Below are positions 23,153 through 31,673 of a stretch of DNA of 32,334 nt, piece after piece. The notes under the pieces are model-generated. The model saw nothing but the letters and a program-made list of their open reading frames with translations. It was not told the origin of the DNA and did not search any database. Position numbers and translations under genes: made by a program. Position 1 is the first letter of the stretch, and each line of letters opens with the position of its first letter. The stretch comes from Butyrivibrio sp. (GTDB lineage: Bacteria > Bacillota > Clostridia > Lachnospirales > Lachnospiraceae): the NCBI GenBank assembly GCA_015056655.1, contig SVFV01000039.1:1-32334 (forward strand), written 5' to 3'.

Positions 23153-24370
23153 TTATTCAACATCCACGACTATATGTGCCACTTCATCAAGATTTTGCAT
23201 TCTTTCAAATCCTTCTTTATTATCTGCACACACAAAGCCATAGACATAAAGTCCGTTTGCTTCAATATGCTTCTTATATGATCTAAGTGTATCCGGATCA
23301 GCATTGCCATCAGGTATCATATAGATTATTTGTGGATTATCTATAAGGTAATCAAGCATACTTGTAACATGTTCAAAAGTAACGTCATACTCAGATGCAC
23401 CATCTCTTATAGCCTGCCATGTATCCCAGGCACTCAGATTTGGATATTTCTCCTGATCATAATTCACTCTCATATATGAATCTACTCCAAAGCCAATGCA
23501 TGGCTCATTCGTATAAGCGTTATGCTCTATCCCGCTATACATTAGTGGCAGATTTTCCGGATCCCCACCCTGAACATAAGTTGATATGGCACACCAGTCT
23601 GGATAAATATCATTTTGTTCGCACCATTTTATAAAATCATCATATCTCATAGATTTCGTCATTGTTACAGATGCCTGATATACATTGTACTCATTCAAGT
23701 ATGAGATAATATCGGGCTCATAGTCGAAACTACCCTTGGGACTTGTTAACAGGCATGTGCTCTGTCCATTTTCATCTGAAGTGAATGCCAGCTTTATCGT
23801 TCTGTTCAGTATATCAGGATAGTATAAACGCAAGTCTCCCTTTTCCAGTGTTCCTGCATAACTGTTTTCCATTCTATAAAGAGATATATAATATTTTCCG
23901 TATCCCCTGCTTACTGCATCACAGTTCCATATATTTCTCGTCGGAAGAAACAGTTCAGAGTATGTTGCAATATCCACAGTCAGCCTGTTACTTTTTTCAA
24001 ATCCGCTTCCGATCTCTTCAGTCGGATTATAATACTGTCCATCTACAATCTTGGGAAGTGCAAACATGACAAAACCGACAATCGCCAGAGTTACCAATGC
24101 GGTGGTTATTCCGACTTTTATAAATGCTCTACGGATCCTTGAGTTTATTAGTTTAGCGAAATCATCTGCCTCACTTGATGGCTTCATTTCTTTATTATCT
24201 TCCGGAATGGCATCACTATCTGCAATATCATCCAACCCAGGAATCTCGGAGTTTTCAAAAAGAAAATCACTTATGGCATCCTGTTTCTCAATATCCGCCT
24301 CGATCTCTTTTTTCTTTTCCTCATCCAGGGTTCCGTTCTTGTATTCCTGTAACAGATCTCGATACTTCAT
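23153..24370 (-). CDS. Anti-sigma factor with sigma-regulator N- and C-terminal domains
   Basis: A 405-residue protein whose start overlaps the stop of the ECF sigma gene by four bases (ATGA), a classic sigma/anti-sigma pairing. Residues 1-80 are cytoplasmic and acidic and should bind the sigma factor. Residues about 83-105 (IKVGITTALVTLAIVGFVMF) form a single membrane helix, followed by an extracytoplasmic domain with YYNPTEEIGSGFEKSNRLTV and SMRYDDFIKWCE. This layout matches the Sigma_reg_N/Sigma_reg_C type of anti-sigma factor of Firmicutes rather than the zinc type. The inducing stress is unknown, cell-envelope stress being usual. Confidence 0.8.
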   Translation of the reverse strand: MKYRDLLQEYKNGTLDEEKKKEIEADIEKQDAISDFLFENSEIPGLDDIADSDAIPEDNKEMKPSSEADDFAKLINSRIRRAFIKVGITTALVTLAIVGFVMFALPKIVDGQYYNPTEEIGSGFEKSNRLTVDIATYSELFLPTRNIWNCDAVSRGYGKYYISLYRMENSYAGTLEKGDLRLYYPDILNRTIKLAFTSDENGQSTCLLTSPKGSFDYEPDIISYLNEYNVYQASVTMTKSMRYDDFIKWCEQNDIYPDWCAISTYVQGGDPENLPLMYSGIEHNAYTNEPCIGFGVDSYMRVNYDQEKYPNLSAWDTWQAIRDGASEYDVTFEHVTSMLDYLIDNPQIIYMIPDGNADPDTLRSYKKHIEANGLYVYGFVCADNKEGFERMQNLDEVAHIVVDVE

Positions 24371-24861
24371 ACCCCTTTTTCCTCCATATAGTCTTTTAAG
24401 AGTTTCTTACCTCTGTGCGCCTGCACCCTTACATTTTCAGTTGTCATATGCAGCATGGCAGCTATTTCTTTCTGTGAAAAACTTGAGAAATACTGCATGC
24501 ATAGTATTTCCCTCTTAGTCTTATCCAAGTGATTTATGGCTTCATAGAGAATCTTCTTGCTCTCATTTTGAATAAGACCATCCAAAATGCTTTCATCACA
24601 CGTAAACTCGTAGTCTTCAATGTCGGCTTTCAGCTCCGTTCTATTCTGCTTGGCCAATGCATTAAATAGCTGATTCCTTCCAACCATATAAAGCCACGCC
24701 CTTACGTTGGAATGATCATCGGGAAGAGACATGATTGCCTTAAGAAATGCTTCCTGAGTCATATCTTCCGCCAGCTCATGATCGTGACAAAGAGAGTATA
24801 GATATAGAAAAAGCTCAGTATAATATGTGCTGTACAGCTTATAAAGCAAGTGCTTTTCCAT
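24367..24861 (-). CDS. ECF-type RNA polymerase sigma factor
   Basis: A 164-residue protein starting at the ATG complementary to 24859-24861, five bases after GGGAGG; the longer open frame upstream has no site and covers the promoter. Region 2 is shown by LFLYLYSLCHDHELAEDMTQEAFLKA and VRAWLYMVGRNQLFN, region 4 by LDKTKREILCMQYFSSFSQKEIAAML and TTENVRVQAHRGKKLL. There is no region 1 or 3, as expected for ECF factors. It is co-translated with the anti-sigma factor at 23153-24370, which should hold it inactive at the membrane. Confidence 0.92.
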   Translation of the reverse strand: MEKHLLYKLYSTYYTELFLYLYSLCHDHELAEDMTQEAFLKAIMSLPDDHSNVRAWLYMVGRNQLFNALAKQNRTELKADIEDYEFTCDESILDGLIQNESKKILYEAINHLDKTKREILCMQYFSSFSQKEIAAMLHMTTENVRVQAHRGKKLLKDYMEEKGV

Positions 24862-24889
24862 ACTTTCCTCCCGTTTTACTCTTTCATAT

Positions 24890-24919
24890 ATATAACAATT
24901 GAAGTAAGAAAATGTTACA
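24890..24919 (-). promoter_or_regulatory. Possible ECF-type autoregulated promoter
   Basis: TGTAAC (complement of 24914-24919) followed by a T-rich tract resembles the TGAAAC/TGTAAC -35 elements used by many ECF sigma factors. It sits about 50 bases before the sigma gene start. The -10 is not clear by eye. Autoregulation is common in this class and is inferred here. Confidence 0.4.
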
Positions 24920-24920
24920 G

Positions 24921-24961
24921 AAAAAATTATAGACATGTACATATTTTTTATACATGTCTAT
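24921..24961 (-). terminator. Intrinsic terminator after the membrane protein gene
   Basis: ATAGACATGTA (24929-24939) pairs with TACATGTCTAT (24951-24961), a perfect 11-bp stem with an 11-base loop, followed on the minus strand by a T-rich stretch ending in six T (complement of 24921-24926). It separates the gene at 25034-25579 from the sigma operon. Confidence 0.8.
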
Positions 24962-25033
24962 ATCATCTCTTTGATAACGATTAATGAAGTGAAAATGCCG
25001 TATTTGAGGCATCTACCAATATGGGTGTTGACT

Positions 25034-25579
25034 TTATGCAGCATCAAATAAAGTTTCTAGCTCAGTTGGCTTGGAAAGGAAAAATAGATATGCTCCACAG
25101 ATTATCTTTGCAACTGCGTCAGCAACATACAGCCAAAGAATGGAAATATCCCCAAATGCATAGCCAAGCACAGCTATAATCATGCACGCAACTCCAAGTA
25201 TTACCATGCTCCAGCCATGCACGAAAAACCAAAGCAAAAAGTGTATGGCAGTTGCCAACAGCACTCCAAGCCATATCTGTCTCCAGTGCCATCCGGGTAT
25301 AAACGGACCTGCTATAGCAAACATCAGAATAAAAAGTGCAGCTATACTTATGTAAATCATTTTTATCTGAAATTTGGAAATACCGCCCTGAGAAAGCTTA
25401 TTTCTAAGCTTTTTATTAACATTAACACCAAAGAAACAAGCATAATAACCTATGAGGAAAATAAACGGATTAACTAGAAATCTTCCCCCAAATACTGCTG
25501 AAACAATCAAAACAGCTCCAATCAGCATAAGCCACAGTCCACATTGCTTTTTGTGATTAAACTCAAGTACTTCTTTCAT
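25034..25579 (-). CDS. Multi-pass membrane protein of unknown function
   Basis: A 181-residue protein with about five or six hydrophobic helices. The ATG at 25579 is preferred, with AAGGTGG upstream; the GTG at 25591 has no site. Segments include LWLMLIGAVLIVSAVFGGRFL, a conserved-looking FIPGWHWRQIWLGV loop with several tryptophans, and a C-terminal LYVADAVAKIICGAYLFF helix. No catalytic motif is visible and I cannot name a family. It is a single gene with its own terminator. Confidence 0.7.
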   Translation of the reverse strand: MKEVLEFNHKKQCGLWLMLIGAVLIVSAVFGGRFLVNPFIFLIGYYACFFGVNVNKKLRNKLSQGGISKFQIKMIYISIAALFILMFAIAGPFIPGWHWRQIWLGVLLATAIHFLLWFFVHGWSMVILGVACMIIAVLGYAFGDISILWLYVADAVAKIICGAYLFFLSKPTELETLFDAA

Positions 25580-25697
25580 TTTTGTCCCCACCTTGTTGTT
25601 TTTTCATACCCTAGCTATTATTTATTATTCATAATTTGAATAATACATCAAGTGCAGCTCCTGCAAGATGCTGTTTTGCCATATTAAAACTTATCCC

Positions 25698-25904
25698 CTA
25701 CTCTATTATTTTCTTAGGCCATTTGCATATTCCCACCTCAAGCGCACGTTCTTCTTTAAGGTGAAAGTCTGCATATTGGCAGTACCAGCATCCTCTAATT
25801 GAAGGTATAGCATCCTCCCTGGGTGTATATGCAGGGCAGATATCATCTGGCCACACACTTCCTTCTCTTTTGGGAATATCATATTCATTAGCCTTAGTAT
25901 CCAT
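25698..25904 (-). CDS. Small cysteine-containing protein of unknown function
   Basis: A 68-residue protein with cysteines in DICPAYTPRE, GCWYCQYADF and GICKWPKKII, a C...C-x2-C...C pattern that could bind a metal. Similar short proteins occur in many Lachnospiraceae genomes from memory, and none has a known role. GGAGG lies about 12 bases before the ATG, rather far. An overlapping frame (25706-25930) starts at TTG and lacks any recognisable pattern, so this frame is preferred. Confidence 0.6.
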   Translation of the reverse strand: MDTKANEYDIPKREGSVWPDDICPAYTPREDAIPSIRGCWYCQYADFHLKEERALEVGICKWPKKIIE

Positions 25905-25957
25905 AAAACACGTATGCCTCCGTCAATCAAATCTCTAAATATAAACTAACACACATG

Positions 25958-25997
25958 AAAAACAGACCTCTCCCAAACACTGATTAAGGTCTGTTTT
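25958..25997 (-). terminator. Intrinsic terminator after the decayed MATE gene
   Basis: AAAACAGACCT (25959-25969) and AGGTCTGTTTT (25987-25997) form an 11-bp stem with a 17-base loop, and the minus strand continues with T. It could act in both directions. Nothing else was seen between 25905 and 26077. Confidence 0.7.
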
Positions 25998-26077
25998 GCA
26001 CTGTTTTATTAAGCTAGTTCGCAAAATACGTCTTCAAAACACCAGCTTTTATACTCAGCATGGCTTATACACTTCCT

Positions 26078-26938
26078 TTATCCCGATATGGTCTTTATCC
26101 ATTTACCACTTCTTAATCTGCTAAAGCACCATACACACTTCAAAATCTGATCTATCTTCATCGCAAAATAAATCCAAAATGCGGGAAGTTGTAATACTAG
26201 TCCTGCCAGAATTCCAAGAGGTACTGATGCAATCCATAAAAACAGGACGTCTCCTGCCATGAGGAATTTGGTATCTCCGCCTCCTCGCAAAACCCCTTTG
26301 GTCAGGATTGAGTTCGTTGACTGGAATATCAGGATAAGTGCAATTGCATTCATCAACTGATCAGCAATATTTCTGGTTTCCTCGGTTATATTGTAAAGTC
26401 CGATTATTGGTCGTTTTATTATAAGGATGATCAGACAGGCGACTAATCCAAGAACTGCGCCTGAAAAAGTGAAGGCATAACCGTCATTCTGGGCTTCTTC
26501 AATCTTTCCTTCGCCTAAGGTATGTCCTGTCATTATACAGCTGGCCTGACTGATACCTTGAGTAAACACCGTTGTAAGCTGCTGTGTAACTGAAGTAATC
26601 GCATTTGCCGATACAAATGTAGCTCCTATATGTCCCATAATTATGGCAATTGCAGAGTTACCAAAGGCCATAAGAGCGTCGCTTATAACGACCGGAATGC
26701 ATATTCTGAGGTACTCTCCAAGCAGATCTCCGCTCTTTTTGAAGAAATCGCTTACATGATAATTCACATTTTTCTCAAATACCAGGAAATATGTAAGTAT
26801 TACAGTGCATTCTATAAGTCTTGATAACAGCGTACCAAGAGCCGCTCCTGCTACTTCCATGCGCGGAGCTCCCAGTTTTCCAAATCTAATATTTCCGGAA
26901 TATCTGATTTATTTCCAGGCATAATTTTTCTGTTCCAT
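26078..26938 (-). pseudogene. Decayed MATE transporter, internally deleted
   Basis: The C-terminal 260 residues, from MEVAGAALGTLLSR, are a clear MATE second half with ITSVTQQLTTVFTQGISQASC and GVLRGGGDTKFLMAGD. In the same frame, coding signal continues upstream (FGKLGAPR, the usual MATE sequence just before this point) to a TAA at 26909-26911. Beyond it, still in frame, is an ATG at 26936-26938 with GAGGTG upstream, reading MEQKNYAWK. So the native start remains, roughly the first half of the gene has been deleted, and a stop sits at the junction. A short product starting at an internal ATG is unlikely to be a working pump. Confidence 0.75.
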
Positions 26939-27040
26939 GCATTTCACCTCATAAATATACATGCTGCCCTTCTATGATAGGGCTTTTTCCCTGTTGTTGT
27001 CTAGCATTCTATGCTTCATAAAAAATTTTTAAAATAATCG

Positions 27041-27140
27041 TTGACAACTATTCTTGTCATTTATATAATAAGCTCATGGATGACAAAGATAGTTGTCATT
27101 TTGCAATAGGTTCTTGTCAGGCTGCAAAGGTACCTTGTCA
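27041..27140 (+). promoter_or_regulatory. Consensus promoter with repeated TTGTCA operators for the Xre/DUF3169-like pair
   Basis: TTGACA (27041-27046) and TATAAT (27064-27069), 17 bases apart, form a perfect sigma-A promoter. TGACAA-N6-TTGTCA occurs at 27042-27059, overlapping the -35, and again at 27081-27098 in the leader. Further TTGTCA half-sites are at 27114 and 27135, giving a 21-bp period from 27093. This looks like an array of binding sites for the Xre regulator encoded next, giving autorepression. Confidence 0.7.
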
Positions 27141-27178
27141 GCCTACAAACGAGATAAAAATGCAAGGAGGTTCAAAAC

Positions 27179-27394
27179 ATGCCTTTGAAGAATCATCTCA
27201 AAGAGCTCAGAGCAAGGCTCGGCGTGAATCAGCAGGAAATGGGCGCCCTTGTGGGGACAAGCAGACAGACCATCAGTCAGATTGAACGCGGTGATTACTC
27301 ACCGTCAGTAACACTAGCGCTGAAGATCGCAAAGGAATGTGGAGTAACGGTTGAAGAAGTTTTTGAATATACGGAGGATGTAACAAATGAGTGA
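27179..27394 (+). CDS. Xre-family helix-turn-helix regulator
   Basis: A 71-residue protein, almost entirely one HTH_3 domain: LKELRARLGVNQQEMGALVG then TSRQTISQIERGDYSPSVTLAL. AGGAGG is eight bases before the ATG. Such minimal regulators (YgzD/YozG-like) are usually paired with a membrane protein. Here the stop overlaps the start of the next gene by eight bases, so the two are translationally coupled. It probably represses its own promoter through the TTGTCA sites upstream. Confidence 0.9.
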   Translation: MPLKNHLKELRARLGVNQQEMGALVGTSRQTISQIERGDYSPSVTLALKIAKECGVTVEEVFEYTEDVTNE

Positions 27395-28199
27395 ATATGA
27401 AAACAGTGCAATCAAGGCTAGAGCAAAGCTTGAGGAATCAAAGAATAATTCAAAAGAGAGTAATAAAAAACTTATAATTACACTTGTTATTGCAGCAGTA
27501 TTGCTGTATGTCGGGGGATATTTTGTTGGACAGTTTATCGCAAGCAATGAAGCTGATCTGAGCAGTGTTATGTCAGGCCTTGGCAACTTCTTAATAGTTA
27601 ATGCCTACTATTTTGCTTCAGTTGTAAGTATCATAATGTGCGTCGTTGGTTTTTCTTTATATGCAAAAGCTAGTAAGCTTGCAGTTAAATGGGATGGCGA
27701 AGATGATGTGCTCATGGATGAAGTTGAACGGATACTCTTCTATCCTGGCGCTATTGCTCAGGTTATGATGGTTATCAGCATTATGGCATTTGGCGTGAGC
27801 TTATGTATCTTCAGCACAGAAAACGCATCCAAGAATCAGATTCTTTTTACAATTTTGATCGCTACTGGGGTTATGCTTCTCTCATTCATCTGGGCTGCTA
27901 TTCTTCAAGGAAAAGTTGTATCTCTTGAGAAAAAGCTCAATCCTGAAAAGCGAGGAAATGTCCTTGATATAAAGTTCCAATCAAAATGGCTTGAGAGCTG
28001 TGATGAAGCTGAGAAATTGACAATCTATAAAGCCGCCTATGATTCTTTCAAGATTTCAACTTATGTATTTGGTGGCGCTTTAATCATAGCTATTCTTGCT
28101 GAATTTGTATGCAGAACAGGAATTTTCCCTATAATACTGGTTTCAGTAATGTGGCTTGTTCAACTGATTGTTTACATGAATTCAGCAAGAAAGCACTAA
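27387..28199 (+). CDS. DUF3169-like membrane protein coupled to an Xre regulator
   Basis: A 270-residue protein with a charged cytoplasmic N-terminus (SAIKARAKLEESKNNSKES) and about six membrane helices, the first at LIITLVIAAVLLYVGGYFVG. The arrangement of paired helices, the hydrophilic loop with EDDVLMDEVERIL, and the partner Xre gene match the DUF3169 family of Firmicutes, whose function is unknown. Translation is coupled to the regulator by an eight-base overlap. The gene is convergent with the S41 peptidase gene, with only ten bases between the stops and no clear terminator. Confidence 0.75.
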   Translation: MSEYENSAIKARAKLEESKNNSKESNKKLIITLVIAAVLLYVGGYFVGQFIASNEADLSSVMSGLGNFLIVNAYYFASVVSIIMCVVGFSLYAKASKLAVKWDGEDDVLMDEVERILFYPGAIAQVMMVISIMAFGVSLCIFSTENASKNQILFTILIATGVMLLSFIWAAILQGKVVSLEKKLNPEKRGNVLDIKFQSKWLESCDEAEKLTIYKAAYDSFKISTYVFGGALIIAILAEFVCRTGIFPIILVSVMWLVQLIVYMNSARKH

Positions 28200-28209
28200 T
28201 TTAATAGAA

Positions 28210-29454
28210 TTATTCTTCGCTGATTTTATTAAGAATATATTCAAGCTCTATGTCTTTATCAATACATTCAGGGGTCCAGGGAATATAGTGATCTACAGGC
28301 ACACCCTTCTGGCTTACGCCTTTCCCATGATCAATCCTGGTATCCCTTGATGTAGGATAAATCAAAGAGTAATCATCAAAACTTACCATGTTGCAGTTTG
28401 AGTAATCAATAATACCACCGGTTGGCCTTCCAACAACCTCTACCTTTGGAGAGAACGCCATTGCTTCAACAAAGGCCTCTCCTGAAGAATAACAGCCTTC
28501 ATCTGTTATCACAAAAACTCTCTCAGGAGTACTTGTTCCGATAATATCTGCCCCCTCTTCATCAATAGAAATTACAAATCCCTTACCCCTGTTAGCTTCA
28601 AGTTCAGCAAGCATCTTATCCATCATTGGTTTAGCTTCTTCCGGGACATGGTCACCAAAAAGGTTTTTTAATAATTCCAAACGTTCTTCACAATTTCTTT
28701 CTGTGAAATTGACTTCAATTGGATATTTCGTCTTTTCATATTCAGAAAAGCTTACACCTTCAGGGTATGCATACTTTAACAGAGGATAAAAGGCTGCATC
28801 AGCACCTCCGCCGTTTTGTCTTACATCTACAATGAGATTTTTGCAGCTATCAAGCTCCTGCCTGCACTCATCATATATAGCATTTATAGCCTCCTCATCT
28901 GCAAAATCGCGGAACATGAGATACAGAGTATCCTCAGAAAGCTTTTTATATGTGTACTTTTCCTGTTTATCTGCCTTGGAATTATGTATCAGTTCTACTT
29001 CTCTGACTTTTCCGTCCTTATCCTTTACAGTAACAGTATTATAGAATTTCAGGACGTCATACCACATGTCACCCTGGCGCTCGTTTATCTCACCCATAAA
29101 GAAGTTCTTTTCTTTTTCGGCGATTTCCGGAATTGACCGTGAATCTATAGCGATTATCATGTCGCCTGCAGTAAGGCCAGTGTCCTTGTTTGCCCTTTTG
29201 ACATAGAGAACATCTTCATATCGCATAACGGCTAATCCCCTGGATCCAAGAGAGGTGTCGCCTAAATACAGATGTCCGTAAACTTTAAATGTAAAAAGAT
29301 AATCCAGAACCAGATGTAGGAATGTCATTCTGTCCATATCGTCAGATATCTGCTCTTTGTATTTTTCGTAGTCACCTGCGCCATAATCCTTGCATGTAGC
29401 AGAATCATTTCGCATAATTTCAATAATTTCCCCAAAAATCTCCGTGTAAGTCAT
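28210..29454 (-). CDS. S41-family (C-terminal processing type) serine peptidase, no signal peptide
   Basis: A 414-residue protein. Residues about 72-110 resemble a PDZ-like domain (GLTAGDMIIAIDSRSI). The peptidase domain has LIVDVRQNGGGADAAFYP (207-224) and ITDEGCYSSGEAFVEAM, where Ser323 or Ser324 is the expected nucleophile, followed by VGRPTGG. Most S41 proteins are exported, but no signal peptide or membrane helix is visible here, so this one appears cytoplasmic, or it may act as a binding protein. It follows a MATE gene by 19 bases and probably shares its transcript. GAGGAG precedes the ATG by nine bases. Confidence 0.8.
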   Translation of the reverse strand: MTYTEIFGEIIEIMRNDSATCKDYGAGDYEKYKEQISDDMDRMTFLHLVLDYLFTFKVYGHLYLGDTSLGSRGLAVMRYEDVLYVKRANKDTGLTAGDMIIAIDSRSIPEIAEKEKNFFMGEINERQGDMWYDVLKFYNTVTVKDKDGKVREVELIHNSKADKQEKYTYKKLSEDTLYLMFRDFADEEAINAIYDECRQELDSCKNLIVDVRQNGGGADAAFYPLLKYAYPEGVSFSEYEKTKYPIEVNFTERNCEERLELLKNLFGDHVPEEAKPMMDKMLAELEANRGKGFVISIDEEGADIIGTSTPERVFVITDEGCYSSGEAFVEAMAFSPKVEVVGRPTGGIIDYSNCNMVSFDDYSLIYPTSRDTRIDHGKGVSQKGVPVDHYIPWTPECIDKDIELEYILNKISEE

Positions 29455-29473
29455 ACCAGTTGTCTCCTCTTTT

Positions 29474-30820
29474 TTAGTTTTCCTTTTTCTTTTTAGTCTT
29501 TACCAAGTGATATAGGCAAATAAAACACAGCACAATCTGTGTGATTGTTGAACATGGAGTAGCCAGTCCGATATGGAAAAGAGAAACCGGCTCCTGCTTA
29601 CTCATGAAATAAGATACAGGGATTCTCACAAGGAAAGCGCCCACTATGCCCTGAACCATAACAAATCTAGTGTATTCCATTCCATTGAAAAATCCAATGA
29701 AACAGAACAAAAAGCAGGTAAACAGGCAGTCAATCGCGTACGCCTTAAGATAATCCCATGATGCAGCTATAACATCAACGTCATTTGCGAAGATCCCTGA
29801 CAAAAGATCCCCATGGAAAAATGCAGTGTAAAACATAACTACTGCAAATATAAATGAAACACCAATGGCGTATTTTAAGCCCTTATAAGCTCTGTCATAT
29901 TTGCCTGCGCCTCTATTTTGCGAAACAAATGCTGACATAGCCTGTGCAAACGCAGATGGAATAAGCATAATAAATCCGCATACCTTCTGGGAAACTCCAA
30001 CTCCGGCAGAAGCGATAAGTCCCAGTGAATTCACAATTGCCAGTATTACAAGGAAGGATATTCCCACAAGGAAGTCCTGTAATGCAATGGGAGTTCCGAT
30101 AAACAGAATCTTCCTTATATGGTCTTTTTGTACAGAAAAACATGAACGGCTCAAGGTAAATGGCAGTTCTTTTTTGCTAATTAGGAACAGGGATATTATT
30201 ACACTGATAAACTGTGCACCAACAGTTGCAATAGCTGCGCCTTTTGTTCCCATGTGGAAGCCGGCAACCAGCACCAGATCCCCAATAATGTTGCAAATAC
30301 ATGCAATAAGAACTGTCACAAGCGGAGTCATGGAATCTCCAAGGCCTCTGAAAATACTACCAATCAGGTTATATGCGATGATGACAATGACTCCAAGTCC
30401 ACAAATTCTAATATAAGTTACTGTCAGATCAAATGCCTCCTGGGGTGCATTCATAATGCTCGCAAGACCTGATGCAAACACAGGAATGAGAACTGTAAGC
30501 GCAATACCTATACTGAAAAAGAGCATTATTCCATTGGCCACGATATCGCCGCCCTCATCAGCCTTTTTCTCGCCTATCTTCTGCCCTAAATAGACAGTCA
30601 TACCCATGGACAGTGAACTAACGAGATTAGTTAGTGTCATCATTATCTGTGATCCCGTTGAAACACCGGAAACATCCGCTGGTTTTGCAAATCTTCCAAC
30701 TATCATAAGGTCAACTGCGCCATATAATGACTGAAGAAAAAGTGCGAAAAGAACAGGAATCGCAAACTTTAAAAGTGGACCAAGTATTGGTCCCTCTGTG
30801 AAATTCTTAGTTTTATCCAT
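29474..30820 (-). CDS. MATE-family efflux transporter
   Basis: A 448-residue protein with about 12 membrane helices. MATE signatures include FTEGPILGPLLKFAIPVLFA at the N-terminus, LYGAVDLMIVGRF, and the second half starting at ILFIGTPIALQDFLVG. It belongs to a different branch from the pump at 3719-5125, being closer to the NorM/DinF-like clostridial group. It should export cationic or amphipathic compounds by ion antiport. It is first in an operon with the S41 peptidase-like gene. Confidence 0.9.
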   Translation of the reverse strand: MDKTKNFTEGPILGPLLKFAIPVLFALFLQSLYGAVDLMIVGRFAKPADVSGVSTGSQIMMTLTNLVSSLSMGMTVYLGQKIGEKKADEGGDIVANGIMLFFSIGIALTVLIPVFASGLASIMNAPQEAFDLTVTYIRICGLGVIVIIAYNLIGSIFRGLGDSMTPLVTVLIACICNIIGDLVLVAGFHMGTKGAAIATVGAQFISVIISLFLISKKELPFTLSRSCFSVQKDHIRKILFIGTPIALQDFLVGISFLVILAIVNSLGLIASAGVGVSQKVCGFIMLIPSAFAQAMSAFVSQNRGAGKYDRAYKGLKYAIGVSFIFAVVMFYTAFFHGDLLSGIFANDVDVIAASWDYLKAYAIDCLFTCFLFCFIGFFNGMEYTRFVMVQGIVGAFLVRIPVSYFMSKQEPVSLFHIGLATPCSTITQIVLCFICLYHLVKTKKKKEN

Positions 30821-30856
30821 CTAGACCTCCTGGTTCAAGTAATGAACTCGCCTTTG

Positions 30857-30865
30857 ATTATACCA
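30857..30865 (-). promoter_or_regulatory. Extended -10 promoter of the MATE/S41 operon
   Basis: TGGTATAAT on the minus strand (complement of 30857-30865) is a perfect extended -10 element about 40 bases before the MATE start. The -35 position has only TGCGTA, which is tolerable for an extended -10 promoter. Confidence 0.5.
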
Positions 30866-30886
30866 AAAAAGCCGCCAAATACGCAT

Positions 30887-30923
30887 AAAAATACCGCTTA
30901 TCCTGATTATCAAGATAAGCGGT
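30887..30923 (-). terminator. Intrinsic terminator after the small membrane protein gene
   Basis: ACCGCTTATC (30893-30902) pairs with GATAAGCGGT (30914-30923), a 10-bp stem with an 11-base loop. On the minus strand it is followed by ATTTTT. It lies about 30 bases after the stop at 30953. Confidence 0.85.
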
Positions 30924-30952
30924 TTCCCTCTTTTTGCTTTGCGCAACGGTCT

Positions 30953-31168
30953 TTACTCTCCCATCGCATCAACAGTCTTTGTCTTATGTGCTTCGAGGAA
31001 CCTCTTCACAACGTTCTTAACCGGGAATGCATAGCATGCACCTGCTATTGTGATTAAAATGGTCTCCCACATGAACATCAAATTTGATTCCTGTACAGCT
31101 TCCATAGTTAAAAGACTTCCTATGATCATTCCGCCAACGCCAGCATATCTTTTAAGTCTGCTTTCCAT
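30953..31168 (-). CDS. Small two-helix membrane protein of unknown function
   Basis: A 71-residue protein starting at the ATG complementary to 31166-31168, seven bases after GGAGG; an upstream in-frame start at 31192 lies before that site. Two hydrophobic segments are visible (GGMIIGSLLTMEAV and FMWETILITIAGACYAF), ending in a basic and then acidic tail. No family is recognised. It is a single gene with its own terminator. Confidence 0.65.
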   Translation of the reverse strand: MESRLKRYAGVGGMIIGSLLTMEAVQESNLMFMWETILITIAGACYAFPVKNVVKRFLEAHKTKTVDAMGE

Positions 31169-31370
31169 AATATCTCCTCCATGTATGCCCAAATGATTCT
31201 CTACTTATATAACGATTCCCCCATAAAATAATCTTCAATCATATGCTAACACAGGCAAATTATTTTAATCTTTCCGCACTGATATTCCATCTTTTTTCAC
31301 TGATTTAGCAATGTACAACTTTTTGCCATGCGTTATAATTCTTATTATCAAAATCATTTGGGAGGTTATT

Positions 31371-31580
31371 ATGTTAAAGGAACAGATTTCTAAAATTCAG
31401 CGCGGCGAATATAGCCAGACAGAAATATCTCTTATCGGTATTTGCCTTATTTTACTTGGAATCCTCTTAGGAATGAAGCTCGCCCCCGCCAGATTCTTCA
31501 CTTTAGGAAGCTTCAATGGCAACTCCGGATGCATCGACAAACCCGAGAATTTAGCAAAGTTACTTAAGAAGGATAAATAA
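31371..31580 (+). CDS. Small single-helix membrane protein
   Basis: A 69-residue protein; the ATG at 31371 is five bases after GGGAGG, so the longer open frame from 31311 is rejected. The N-terminus LKEQISKIQRGEYSQTEISL precedes one strong membrane helix (GICLILLGILLGMKLA), then LGSFNGNSG. Short proteins of this layout are common in Lachnospiraceae, with no known role. TATAAT at 31334-31339 is a likely -10. A strong terminator follows at 31634. Confidence 0.7.
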   Translation: MLKEQISKIQRGEYSQTEISLIGICLILLGILLGMKLAPARFFTLGSFNGNSGCIDKPENLAKLLKKDK

Positions 31581-31633
31581 GTAAATTTCAATAAATAAGT
31601 AATGTTTTTGAAAAATGACAGATGCGCAAAATA

Positions 31634-31673
31634 ATACTCCCTAAAATTATTAAAATTTTAGGGAGTATTTTTT
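31634..31673 (+). terminator. Strong intrinsic terminator
   Basis: A perfect 15-bp stem (31634-31648 with 31654-31668) and a five-base loop, followed by six T on the plus strand. It ends the transcript of the small gene at 31371-31580. Confidence 0.9.

Noticed and set aside
24367..24942. Longer form of the ECF sigma factor starting at 24942
   Set aside because: The 27 extra codons cover the likely promoter and part of the upstream terminator, and lack a ribosome binding site; the ATG at 24861 has GGGAGG.
25706..25930. 74-codon alternative frame overlapping the Cys-containing small protein
   Set aside because: TTG start and no recognisable pattern, while the 25698-25904 frame has an ATG and conserved-looking cysteines.
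26966..26988. Plus-strand terminator GCCCT/AGGGC plus five T
   Set aside because: The stem is only five base pairs and no rightward gene ends there.
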